A stretch of 64,000 nucleotides of DNA from Diadema setosum (lineage: Eukaryota > Echinodermata > Echinoidea > Diadematoida > Diadematidae): positions 15,336,084 through 15,400,083 of the forward strand of contig NC_092692.1 of assembly GCF_964275005.1 (NCBI RefSeq), read 5' to 3'. A program made the translations under genes and the position numbers. Positions 12,117-23,536 of this stretch are shown in pieces. The notes beneath the pieces are model-generated. The model was not told where the DNA came from and searched no databases. It saw only the letters and a list, made by a program, of their open reading frames with translations. Numbering within the stretch: position 1 is the stretch's first letter; each line of letters opens with the position of its first letter.

Positions 12117-15100
12117 AGGGGGGGGGTATGTAATTGAATTTAATTGAATTATTGATTTAAAAAGACATATCATGTTTCTTTTGATATACCGAGATCACAA
12201 TCAGCTCAATAGCACCTTTAAGCATCTTCAGGCAAACAGATGACCACTGAAAGTTATGCAAACTACATTTTCAATCTTCAACCTATTTTAACGTTCTACA
12301 TGTATTCCTCTTTGCATGGTTTGACTATCATTTTCTTTCCAATCACCGATACTCCTATATTACCTGATAGCTAGTGCATTTTCTGTCAGTTACCCTCTGC
12401 TCCAATCTTTCTGCGATAGTTTCCTCTCCTGTTTCATTCGTATATTTTGTTCACTGAAATTGTTTTCTTAATTCATTCTCTGTCACTAATTCATCCATTT
12501 TTTGAACACTGTCGTCCAAGCTGGTTTATACGTAGCCTTTTGTCAAGGCCCTCTCGCTGTAATGGGCGAGCGAAGCGAGCCCAGCCGAGCGCGCCAGCGC
12601 GAGGGCCTTTTGAGATCTGCTTCACACATTATTATTCATGACACGTGAACCCTTCTGAATACTCATTTTAATGGCTTCCGGTCAACCAATGGAATGGCGC
12701 GCTCCCCGCATCCTCAGCCTTGGTGGTCATGCCTGTTCGCATGCATCACTGACCACCCGAGGAGGTCTGCCACGGAACTCTACACACTCTGTGTGTAGAG
12801 TTCTGTGAGGTCTGCGGCAGCGGCGTGCATTTGCTCTATTCAAATCGGGTTCGAGCAGACAGACACGCTGATTGGACCCCGACTTTTGCTCCCGAAATCG
12901 GGGAGCAAAAGTCGGTAATTCAAAGGGCTAACAAAAGGATGCGAAGCAGATCTCAAAAGGCCCTCGCGCAACCCCACTCAGCTGGGCTCTCTTCACCATA
13001 CAGCGAGAGGGCCTTGACAAAAGGCTAGTTTATACGCTCCCTGCATCCTTTACCTGTGGTGCGGCATCTGGTGCTTCAGCCGGCTCCTCCTTCCCCTCCG
13101 GCTCCTCGCTGGAGACCTTGTCTTCGGTACAGGTGTTGGTGTCCTCGACAAAGTCTACGACCTCTGTGCGTTCGACATCCTCGCTCGCCCGCTGGCCGGC
13201 GTCGATGCTGGAATCGACGACGTGCTCGTCATCATCCGAGATGGTGGTCGGAAGGTCAAGCACGTCTCGGCACTGATGTGATTCTGTGTACAAAAATACA
13301 TTTTTACGTGACTTTGTGCTCGTCCGGTTGCGCGATTATTCTACACGCATACTTTTTAATTCCTATGTCAAGAAGTTACTCAAAGACTTTCGTCTGAAGA
13401 GATTTGTCAGGTTTTTTTTTTTTTTTCTGGGGGGGGGGGGGTAAATGGAGACGTGATGAGTGGATACAATTGTATCTGTATGCATATGTATGTGCGTGTT
13501 CGTGTGTGTGTGTGTGTGTGTTTGTGTGTGCGATGTGTGAAGCACCCATCAGCGCTAAATGAAAATTGGAAAAAGATGGATTGTGCGGTAGGACACGTGC
13601 ACTCACCTACCATGTCTAGGAAGGAATTTGAGAGGAGTTGCAAAGAGCGCTATCAGATTTGAATGATGTTTTGTTTGGAAATGGTCATATTGCATATTCT
13701 GATATGGCTTTTTACTGATATGCGTGTCTAAAATATAATGACGTCATGATCTGAAGAAGCCTGGTATGGCATCGGTGTCCAAATCTTTCCACAAGTACAG
13801 TTGTACCCCCACCCCCATTGGATTAATCTGCTCTCATTTTACGAACAATAACAGAGGTTTGACGCACGCGGGTAGAGGAGAGTGTCATTTTTTATTCTAC
13901 ACGTGTATTTATTTCTTTTTTATACACACAATCAAAACAACAACATAAAAAACAGACTCATACGCGCATTGATTGCATGCTGCATGAGTCGTCGCACAGG
14001 AGGATCGATCATGCTCATCATGCTAGCTGCAGTACTTGTAGGCCTACTCGTACTCGATCGTGTGTACGCGTTCACACCAGTGCTTCACACACGCGCGAGC
14101 CGGCCACAAGCAGGGCTAATGATCGAAAAATCGAAATTATGTAATCGGAATCGATCGAACACCGACAAAAGTGTAATATCGACTAGGGCGTACCGATACT
14201 TACTTTTTTTTGGAGGGCTTTTTTTTTTTTCAGGGGTGTGTGATGATGCCGTGGTGACGTGACGTGGATGGTGGTGTGGTGTGGACGTGGACCAAAGAGC
14301 TCTCGAGGGATACTCTTTGGTGGTGTGGACGCCCTGGCCTGTCCTGTGACGTTAGGCCTAACGTGTTACATGTTTTTATTAGCCTACCTAGAAATTCTAG
14401 TCCTAACTAACAGAAGTCAGAAGGCCTAAACCGGAAAAGAACAACTTATCTATGACCAAAGAAGACACTCAGAGAGATAGCCTTCACAGGATTTTGTCAT
14501 AAAGATACGACTAGAATCTACGAGATTATTGGTCAGGATACCCAACGAAACTGTCGCCTGTTGGTAAGTTTAATAGCCGTCAAGGCCGTAACATGTTAGC
14601 TATATTCACGTTAGAGTTCTACTGGCCCTAACCTTATCTGGCAGTCAGCGAAGTCTCTCCAAGAAAGCAATTTCATTCAACTTATCAAGCAAAGAATGGC
14701 AGAAACCGAGTAACCGTTAGATTCTATGGGAAGGATCTGAATTTTCCAACCAAGAACTCATCGAGGATCCAACATCAAAACATATAGACACCTTCTAACA
14801 GTTAGGCCTAACGTTAGGCCCTATTTGACATTCCAAATGGACCAAGGAAGGAAGCAGTGGGATCCGCACAACCCATGCCAGTTACACTCTCACAGGACAA
14901 CCCACCATCTCCATCTCTCTAGAAACTAGACTCTAGAGTCTAACGTTTAGAGTCTAGATCCTAGCAACTAGGCGCCTTGTACGACAATATTATAAGCAAA
15001 GACAATTCCAGGAATTCACTGCTTTCTTGTTGGAAGAGTTAAGAGTTCTAAGTCTAACGTTACACCTAACCCTTTTAACTGGTCTAGAAACATTTTAGAA

Positions 15101-18100
15101 CCCTAGCCCTAATCTAGGGCTAGGCCTAGGTCTAGAACGAGACCCTAACAAGTGTTAGACTGTGTCTGTAGAATCCTTTATGTTTTAGTAGAATATATGC
15201 CCTATAGAGCTTTACAAATTTAGAAATATTATTATTAATTAGGGTCCTAGGGGTCTACCGCTCGCTAGAAACTCTTTCTGTCAGAGGATCTAGAAAAAAC
15301 TCTAATGTTTAACGTTAGAGTTTTTTGTAATAGACATACTCACATAGATCCTACATATTCCTAGGCCTACTTGATCATTGACATTAAAAACATTAGATGA
15401 GTAACGCGTTGAATAGAGTCTACAGACCTGTAGATGCATTTCTAGTAACTGTTAGAGAGCAGCGGGATCAAACTCGAGTTCTAGATATATAACGATTGAG
15501 GCTAGACCCCTACTAACTAACACTATATCATGCATTTAGCCATTAAATGTAAAATCCCGAATACCTGAATCATATCTGCACGTTCACATAACTGTACTCA
15601 AGCCTGAAGAGGTTAAATTCCCAAACTTTCAGTCTCAAAGACTTGTCTCTCAGAATATTATGACAAGTCATACAGCTGTACCATATATCTATAGCTACTT
15701 AAAGGCCCTGTTTACCTTTGGGAGCAGTGATTTTAAAAATGTTCAAGATGTCACTTTTGATGCATAGACAAATGTGTAGGTCAGTTATATCACAAAACAT
15801 CCTGCCATATAAATGTGTTGCATTAAAGCCTATTAAAATATAAGAAGATCACTATTTTTTTTTTCTCATTAAACCATAACTGTAGACGGTTTAGTCAGTT
15901 GTTAAGTCTGGAAACATCTTTATTGTTCTATTGTTCACATTTTGTATATTTAACAATAATTAGGATCGATTATACTGGTTTAAATTTTTACATTGGTTGT
16001 TTCTATCCATAACTCACATTTTAGAACTTTTTTGAAGCATTCATGCTGGGTTTTTGCTTCATCTGCAAATGGTAAATTATGCCTTTAACTTGGTCATTCT
16101 AATCTGAGCCGATTGAAGCTTTTCTAATTTATCCAACACTTTTTTTTTTTTGGGAGGGGGGGGGGGAGGGGGATTCGTTCCATACACAAGAACAATATTT
16201 CAAGGGCGGTCTGACTAGTTTATATGAATAGGTCACGCCTGGAGTATACAGTAAGACAAAGACTTCCTTAGTCAGGCGATAATTGAAGTCTTTTTGATCA
16301 GACCAGATCAATTCTGGGCTTAGAATTTCTTAGTGTTATAGGGCTACTTCATTTGCTTAGGCAGCGACTTTGTCCAGATTAAGAAGGTTGTCTACGTGAA
16401 GAGTGCTAGTAAAATTGGTGTTGCGCTTTGTTACTTTGTGATATCCAATTGATAGGCCTAATAACCTACGGTCCTGTGTGTGATAATGAGAAGGTCGAAC
16501 AAGTATCTGCATTTTTAAAAGTGTTCATGTCCAAATGAATATGATCATGTATGTATTCATCCATTCAATAAAACTCAGGTACACTGTAAATTCCAGTGAG
16601 ATCAATCATAGAATACAAGGGTAGGCCTATATTTGTAGCGATGTACACGGAGCATAATACTAATAGCCTTTGAAAGCAGAGGGTGTTGCACAATAATGTA
16701 AGTTATTTTGGGATGTCCTGCCTGATGTAACAGTGTGACTGAAATTGATACAAGAATGACGTGCATACACACAAAAAAAAAAAAATGAAAAGAAGAAGAA
16801 GAAGCAAAAAGAAGAAAAACGAAACAAGATTCATATACATGTTCACAGACTTCCCTAAAAAGTAATTATAGGCTACATCTAATACTACTTACTAGTAAGT
16901 ATTAGTTGAAACTGTGAAGATACTAACACGGTGATTACAGAGGATGACTTTGACTTATTATAGCCATATCTTTTGAACATTCAATGTTTATTTAACCAGC
17001 TTCAAGTTTGTTATTGTTTGTATGTTCCCGCCGCGTGACTACCCAGTCAAAGATCCATCAAATAGGCCGGTAGGCCTACTAGTCTTGTTATCAAACTCAC
17101 TAAGCTTACCACGCATCCACCTAGGTCGCGATTGCGTACAACTTAACCTTACCTGCCACCTGCTGGCAGCATTGCTGGTCCAAGCTACTGTACTAGTAGT
17201 AGTTACTCGTGTGTAGCATTGCATAGGATTTGTGTGTGTGTGTGTGTGTGTGTGTATGACGCAGCTGCCACTCAGTACGATTTCTTACGCGCATTGCAGC
17301 TAACGTCACAATGCGCTCCAGCAACCACCAGCATTCAGAAAGTAAGATCGAAAACAACAACGAAATGATGCCATCCACACTGTTCTTCACCCCCCAAACA
17401 TTGTACACACACACACACACACACTTAACATACACAATCATACTACACAGACACTAGAATTGATCAGGAAACATGTACAAAAACAAACAAAAACAAACAA
17501 ACAAACAGGCACGTACACACACGTAGACGCAATAATGCAAATTAAAAAAAAAAAAAATGATACGAAATGTTTGAGGATAGGCTCCTTACCAGGCGCAGAG
17601 CTGCCAGTGTGCACGATCTGTTCGGTACTACCTGGCAGTGAGGTGTAGAAGACCACGGTGTTAGGTGTGGTAGAACGGAGGCTGGCGTTGGAATGAGACT
17701 GCTCGACGTCGTCCATACGGACGACGGAGGTCACGGCAGTCTGCGGGGCGACACTCTCCTCTGACTCAACTGCCAGAGGCAGCACCTGTTCGAAGTAGAG
17801 TGAAATAGAGGAAGTTGATCATAATGCAATATGACAAAAAAAAGAGAGAAAGAAAAGGATTAGTAGGTGTTAAAGCAGAAGAAATTAGGCTAAGAAGAAA
17901 AATAATGACAAACTAAGGTAGACTTTATCGCCATAAACAACCAACTATGTAGTACTAGTACATTACAGTGTACAAGTGCGCACTCCAACTTCACTTACCC
18001 TGTTCAGCCTCTTGAAACAAAAGATGTTTTTGAAACAGCCCTGAATACCTCCAGTCGACTTTCTAGTCGACGAGCTCGAAGGGCATGGGCCAGGTTTGGA

Positions 18101-20017
18101 ATTTCGGGTTCCCATAACTCCAAAATTGGCAATATCTCGCTTAACTCCGTCAATTAAGAACGAAAGCACAGCAAGCAAGTGCGGCTAAGATAACAGTTAT
18201 CTGTCACACTGACACCAACTGTGTTATCTTGATGTTGCTATAAGGTGATGAACGCGCGCATCCAAATTTACGCGCATATGTAATAATGTAAATCAATGAA
18301 TATGCATTATCTTCTTGCAAGCCTGAAGGTAGCGTACACTTTTAATGCCCAGATTATAATGTTAAACTCTGTATGCTTCTGTTACGTCATGGAGACATAC
18401 GCGCAGGTTGACCTAATTCTCAAAGGTAGCATGATACCCGAGTATACCAATAACAGCACACAAAACGCTAATCAAAAACAAAACAAAACAAAACAAAACA
18501 ATGAAAAGAAACAAAACAAAACAATGAAAAGATCAAATCAGCTTGCTCTGGGATATGACTTTGGAAACACTCACGCAATGTTGTGTATAAAAATCAACCA
18601 GATCGTAACCCATGGTTACAGGCAAATATAATGGAACTGGGAAAATTTACAAACTTTGCCATCTTAGTTAAATGATGAATTGATTTAACTATCCATTTAA
18701 ATACAGAACGATTATGAAGACTTTTAAACAAGTATGTTACAAGGCTGTGTATCACAAAAGTATGGGAATATAATCGCAAAAGATGTACGAACTTTTCCCT
18801 GCAAAACCTCAGAAGGACTTGACAAATTTTACCTCCTTTGCTAATGGAAATGTCACAAATAGAGCACAGTACAAAACATGATGTTATCAACATCCGCCAG
18901 TGAATGGTTACATGTCATCTGATTATTTCTTAGTATTGATTTAATTTCAGTGTTTTTGTTCACCATACGTGAATGTGTTTTATATGTCAGTATTTCATTA
19001 CACTTAGTTATGTACAGTATGTAGATTATCCGCTAGATAATGTATTGTGGCATTATCATCTTCAAGTTATTAACTGTGCATTTTTTTCTTTAATATATTC
19101 ATGTGTGTGTGTGTTTCTATCAATTCGCTGAAATCATTTTCCCGTATTTTACTGTAAAATTCTATTAGAGGGAGAGGTGTATAAAGCTACTAAGATTAAC
19201 TTCAAATGTAGACTGTCATTGCCTAGCATAACTCAATTTTGATTTGCTTTCATATTCATATTCATTGTATAAAGTCTCCCCATTCATTATGTATGAATGT
19301 GTATGTTTCCTTGTAGTGATTTTATTTTCTTTAAATCGTCGATTTGAATATAAGGCATAAGAAGTAAAACAAAAGTCATTGTGATCGCTTTGATCATTGT
19401 CGGAGATCCAACACAGATAAAAGTTAAGCTAATATGTCTATAGATGCATTTTCTTTTCTATGGTTGGGACAGTTAAATGCTAACAACTTGTTACGGAGGG
19501 ATAGAGAGAGAGAAATACACACACAGAGAAATGAGCATGATAGGATTAAATATTCTTACTCCCTTGGATCTTCTTCAAACGAAAGCGCCACAAATATTGC
19601 GCGGTATCTCAGTGATCAAACGGCTAAATACCTCCATTAAATCGAGATTCTTTATAAAACACAGTGTGAAAAAAAAATGAGTACATGTCCTTGTGTAGTA
19701 CCTGTGGAATATTATCAAATCAAGCATGAGGAGATTTTTTTTTTCTTTTTCACCGAAATGTATTACCGGAAATTAATTTCTACACATCAAGACACACAAT
19801 AAATCACACATTCAAAGTTACACCTGTCAGCATCTATCTCCCAACAAACTCAAAACATGAAATCATTTCAAGTAACTCGAAAGATTATAAAAGACAAACT
19901 CACCCTGTTCAGCCTCTTAAAACAGAAGATACTTCTGAAACAGCCCTGAACTCCAATCGAGGTTTTAGACGACGAGTTCGAAGGGCGTGGGCCAAGTTTG
20001 GAATTTCTGGATCCCAT
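9807..20017 (-). CDS. acidic Ser/Asp-rich protein, predicted N-myristoylated (gene model, alternative first exons)
   Basis: I do not recognise the family. Exons: 1b 20017-19904 or 1a 18115-17999, then 17785-17590, 13283-13054, 11824-11620, 10908-10511 and 9941-9807. Phases agree throughout and give 425 (1b) or 426 (1a) residues. The protein opens with MGSRNSK or MGTRNSK, a good myristoylation context (Gly2, Ser6, Lys7), and has cysteines beside basic residues in CFKRLNR. The centre is strongly acidic with many SD/SDSD repeats that look like casein kinase 2 sites. The C-terminus is a short basic/hydrophobic segment (PEDLLRRAIRNSWMNRMG). There is no transmembrane span or signal peptide, so a cytoplasmic, membrane-tethered scaffold is my inference. 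Joining exons across 4.3 kb rests on phase and style, not on transcripts. Confidence 0.68.
10511..10908 (-). CDS. acidic gene, exon 5 (SDSD-rich core)
   Basis: Acceptor TTGTCTAG. The frame runs through a Gly-Asp stretch (GEDGDGDGEYLY) and two dense acidic-serine clusters around residues with SDSDSF and SSDSDSDFDSDDEDY. The donor is probably GCG|GTGTGT at 10510; GGG|GTCGCG six bases earlier also keeps phase 0. The frame stays open beyond the donor into a hydrophobic stretch, which I take as intron because a well-formed in-phase last exon follows. Confidence 0.65.
11620..11824 (-). CDS. acidic gene, exon 4
   Basis: Acceptor CTTAACAG, donor GGAG|GTATAC, phase 0 in and phase 1 out. Encodes QELCVMSIDTPESR, then a Glu/Thr/Ala-rich acidic segment ending ESLDDSEDEEAKAHSG. 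Confidence 0.7.
12079..12120. repeat. (TG)n microsatellite followed by a G run
   Basis: A TG dinucleotide run of about 17 units followed by an interrupted G tract, in an intron of the acidic gene. Similar TG/CA runs occur near 13501-13530, 17232-17256 and 17407-17425. Confidence 0.9.
12533..13027. mobile_element. Mutator-like MITE with 9-bp target duplication
   Basis: 495 bp. The ends are long inverted repeats of roughly 85-100 bp beginning TAGCCTTTTGTCAAGGCCC. Both sides carry the nine bases GTTTATACG (12524-12532 and 13028-13036), a target duplication length typical of Mutator/MULE elements. No transposase frame. Inside are two strong hairpins: GAACTCTACACAC facing GTGTGTAGAGTTC near 12775-12805, and a 15-bp stem at 12879-12915. 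Confidence 0.82.
12879..12915. repeat. perfect 15-bp stem hairpin
   Basis: CCGACTTTTGCTCCC at 12879-12893 is the exact reverse complement of 12901-12915, with a seven-base loop. It lies inside the MULE-type MITE. Confidence 0.85.
13054..13283 (-). CDS. acidic gene, exon 3
   Basis: Acceptor TACACAG, donor CAG|GTAAAG. Encodes an Asp/Glu/Val-rich stretch (TTISDDDEHVVDSS, then SSEEPEGKEEPAEAPD). A Mutator-like MITE ends only about 26 bases beyond the donor, so the element sits against this exon inside the intron. Confidence 0.7.
14340..15540. repeat. CTAG / AACGTT-rich cryptic repeat tract in acidic-gene intron
   Basis: About 1.2 kb with a striking density of CTAG and of TTAGGCCTAA- and TAACGTTAG-like palindromes, for example around 14930-14970 and 15090-15140. 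There are no clean tandem units. A hairpin with a 12-bp stem (AAAAAACTCTAA and its complement) lies near 15294-15326. No open frame. Confidence 0.6.
15699..16088. mobile_element. MITE copy 1, TTAA-flanked (~390 bp)
   Basis: Starts TTAAAGGCCCTGTTTACC and ends GGTAAATTATGCCTTTAA, so the ends are imperfect inverted repeats with TTAA at both edges. A related copy lies at 26160-26533. TTAA edges suggest a piggyBac-like or Kolobok-like mobiliser (inference). No coding capacity. Confidence 0.72.
17590..17785 (-). CDS. acidic gene, exon 2
   Basis: Acceptor CGAACAG, donor CCTG|GTAAGG, phase 0 in and phase 1 out. Rich in Ser, Thr and Val (LPLAVESEESVAPQTAV), with no recognisable domain. Confidence 0.72.
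17999..18115 (-). CDS. acidic gene, alternative first exon 1a
   Basis: Thirty-nine codons from ATG at 18115 to donor AGG|GTAAGT, ending in the same phase 0 as exon 1b. Sequence starts MGTRNSKPGPCPSS and ends CFKNIFCFKRLNR. An upstream in-frame extension exists but lacks a matching start in 1b, so the MG start is preferred. Confidence 0.75.
19904..20017 (-). CDS. acidic gene, alternative first exon 1b
   Basis: Thirty-eight codons from ATG at 20017 to donor AGG|GTGAGT. Sequence starts MGSRNSKLGPRPSN and ends CFRSIFCFKRLNR. It is a diverged duplicate of exon 1a, including the non-coding bases just before the ATG (CCAATTTTGGA in both). Confidence 0.75.
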
Positions 20018-22936
20018 AGTTCCAAAATTGGCAATGATCCGCTAAATTCGCAAATCGAAGCGACAATAAGCAAATCGTAAGCGACAACACAGCAAGTGGT
20101 TGTAACTATGAGAAAAGTTCCCAGTCACATACCGTAATGTACCGTACCCGTCGAGTTGTTGGTTGCGTAGTGCGCGCGTGCTGCTGTTGGCCACCTGCGC
20201 ACTTTAACAAATAAATCACCATGACGTCAACAATAGATTGACTAGTTTGATCGCATTTCTTCCCCGTTTATACTGTAGTTGGTAGTAGCTGAATAAAAAA
20301 AAAAGAAAATAACAACAACATTAAAATGACTTTGCGCACCGCGTGATTGGATAAAAGTTATCCTATGGTGGTTGTTAAATACTATAGCACATTTTAACAA
20401 TGTATTAAGATGCATCTTAGAAAATACGGTTTGAGGAGAGTGGTGAATGCAAAATGTGCTTATCATTGTAGTGCACTATTGTACGTCATTGGTAGATTCT
20501 TTGCATGACTTTTTCTCTATAAAAAAAAGAACCTAATTACAGAATATTTGTTAACAAAATTAGTTTTTACTTTCCGTACTGTAATAGCAATTTTAATAGC
20601 ACAAGTTCAATCATATTATGTACATCGATGAAATTGGCCCCATACTCGCCAACAGGGTGAAATAATTGTAAAATACACACATACACATAGTAATATGCCT
20701 ATAGGCTCGTAATTATTTAGTAACCGTGTACGTTGGAATAAGCAATTGCTGAAAGACAGCCATTTGAATTAAAACCTTTCGTTGCTGATACTCATTTTCG
20801 TTGCTTCAGTGACTTTATTGAGGTTTATGTATTTCATGTCTACATTGGATCACAATATGCTGAAGAACCGTGGGTTTCCTTTAAATACATTCCTTATTCT
20901 TTGGTCTGATATGCCACAGTCAGTCCAAATGACCTCTTCGAGACTACTTTATCGTAGAATCGAGTACATGTATTGGAAATTGACATTCCGAAGACTGCAT
21001 GAGCAGGTGCTAATTCAACCACTGAAATAGGAACTTCCTGTTAAAATTGACCTTAACGTGACGCGCTACTCCCGACAGGAATTTTCGTGTTCTTTATTTG
21101 TGTGTCTGTGTGTGTGTGTGTGAGTGAGTGTGAAGGTGTGAGGGTGTGTGTGTGAGTTTTGTTTTTGCTATATATAAGAAGACGGTCTTCAGTCATTTTA
21201 CTGTTTGATACGACATCGCTAAAGTGGGTTATGGTATACTTGTAATCAAAGGCTATATGGATGAGTAACTGGTACGGTAGTGTATTGGCTCAGCGATGAA
21301 ACAACGTTGCCACTAATCCATAGTAGGCCCATAGTGTTAACAGTAGTTGTTGCAAGTAACCGTGGGAGTAATAACATAAATCAGATTCACTAATGTTAAT
21401 TGAATCATGAAATGGTGTTTTTACAACATGATATAGCCCCTGCCCCCGAAAGCAACAAGTTGATAAAAGTGATATGTATACATAATATTAGACTGTATGT
21501 GCAATTTGTTGATGATCGTCACAATAGCCTAAGCACATTTGCTCTAATATATCATAGTATGCACGTGGTGTGACACTCAAGGTTACATTTTTGGTGCCTA
21601 CTGTAGTTGTATCTTGAGTAGATTTCAGAACATGCATGTAGATTCGGTGATGCAATATTTGAGTGTATTCAATTATGACAAACCTTTCTCGATCAGAGGA
21701 CAATCATGAGAATGGGCAAATGACTCGCAAATATATCAGGATTGTATCAAAGTGCCTATTCTTGAGAAAGAATGAACATGAACAGAGTCATCACGTCATA
21801 CAGTCGCTGGATGCCGTATCATCATATGACACATTCGCTGCGAATTCATTGCAGAGAGAACAGCTGGGTGAAATTACAGAAGTAGAAACTTCAAAGTAGA
21901 AACTTTTCCAGACTGTACTTTCTTTCCGTTATTTAGGGGGTTCGCAAAGTCCATTTGTGTTGGATTATGTGTCATTGTAAAGCTCAGAATGAGTACTTTC
22001 AGAATCCGCCCTTAACTAAAAATACATATCTGACTACTTTCGAAGGTTTTTGTTGTTGTTGTTGTTGTTTTGATGCAGGTTCAATCTTATGTACAGAAAT
22101 GGTGCGTGAGCATATTGTTGTGTGCAAAATGTCATGTTATTTTGACTCGCAGTTGCGATGCAATGATTCGACCCGGTAATCAGTTGGTGTTTGCATACAT
22201 GCATCTAAAGTGATGGTGCATTAAAAAATAAAATGGCATTGGGGTACATCCCTCAGGTCAAAGTGAGTCAGCTTTACGTGTAATTCCGTCGCACTTCTGT
22301 GAGGCTACCCATGCTTACTTGTGTGTGTGTGTGTACATGATCATACCCCGTATGCGTGTAGCCGAGGCAATACAATGACGTTATAAGGTCACTCGTGTGT
22401 TGTATAATAGTAGCTATTTTCTCGAAGGCCATATAAAATTTAATTATATTTGCAGTATTCACTAAATGATGTAAAAACTTTGATTTGATATGACTGAAGT
22501 ATGATTTCATAATTATGGTTGAACAAATTAGGAATCAAGAGGAAATCTCTAAAACCAACTTAATTTCATTTTGTCAGCAGGATTGGGGTACTATAGGTGG
22601 GGATGGGTTGTGTTGCACTGACTAGCACACCTTCCTATTAACATCTCAAGATTGCCGAGCTATGCTTGTAGAGCCGCCACATCACTGACTGATGTTTCTC
22701 CATGCAACATAGACATGAAAGACAAGGAAGATCACGTGACTCCCACGTCACGTGAGACACACAATGCTAGTTCTGTGCAGATTCCAGCCCCTAGCGGCTT
22801 CTAGCCTTCGTCACAACTGTCACACCACCCGACACTCGTTGCCTGGATCACTCACACACACCTATTAGTCAGGAGCCTCACACGACTTTGTAGACCTTTT
22901 TCCTCCTTCCATCGCCGAATATCCTCAGAAGTTGAC
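20018..22936. other. divergent intergenic region between the acidic gene and MINPP-A
   Basis: Holds the promoter sides of exon 1b (minus) and MINPP-A (plus). I see no coding exon. TG-rich tracts lie near 21100-21150 and 22320. The last 300 bases are less AT-rich and contain the TCACGTGA pair. Confidence 0.5.
22732..22755. promoter_or_regulatory. paired TCACGTGA E-boxes upstream of MINPP-A
   Basis: TCACGTGA occurs at 22732-22739 and 22748-22755, about 180-205 bases before the MINPP-A ATG. This palindrome is the core bound by bHLH-zip factors of the MITF/TFE and USF groups. Use in this animal is inference. Confidence 0.45.
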
Positions 22937-23536
22937 ATGATTTACGTTTTACCGATACTACTCTTAGCTTCCCTTGTCCACGTCGACGGACAGGGGCAGG
23001 GGGGAGCGCCGGCCGATGCTCCGACGCCCCGCTACAGCACAAAGACCGGCTACGATTCCAGCTTCGAACCCGGTACGAACGAAATTGCCAATCGACTTCG
23101 CGATTGGCGCGCTATCGCCCGCGACGTCGCAGAAATCTCCGCCGTCGCTGAATGTCAGCCCGCGGGCGTCTACGTGGTCTATCGCCACGGGACAAGGTAC
23201 CCGGGCGCGAGTGACATCGCAGAGTACAATGCCTTTTTGACTCAACTAAAGAAGACGGGAGTCAGCAACGACTACGCGTACTTAACTAACATCACGGACA
23301 ACCTGTACGCACTCTCTCTTCAGGGCCAACTCCATTCAGCTGGTCTTGCTGAGATGCAGAATCTCGGCTCGAGGATCAAGACCCGACTACCACAACTCAT
23401 CAGCACAAACCCACTCAACGAATTCCGTTTTCAGAGCACGTACAAGAGACGGACAACGGAAAGTGCGATTGGCTTTATCAATGGCTTGCTTGGATTCGAA
23501 TATCAGTGCAACATCACGCGAAAAGCTCCGACAAAG
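22937..23536 (+). CDS. MINPP-A exon 1 (signal peptide and RHGTR domain)
   Basis: Two hundred codons from ATG to ACAAAG|GTAGGA. Carries a hydrophobic start MIYVLPILLLASLVHVDG, the RHGTRYPG motif with the presumed nucleophile His84, and STYKRRTTESAIGF, whose arginine corresponds to the conserved pocket Arg of the superfamily. Confidence 0.93.

Noticed and set aside
18594-18893. 99-codon minus-strand frame between exons 1a and 1b
   Set aside because: No family motif, no splice fit to the acidic gene, and the plus strand also shows broken frames of similar length.
20782-21030. 82-codon plus-strand frame as a gene
   Set aside because: AT-rich, no splice context, no recognisable motif, and composition like the surrounding spacer.
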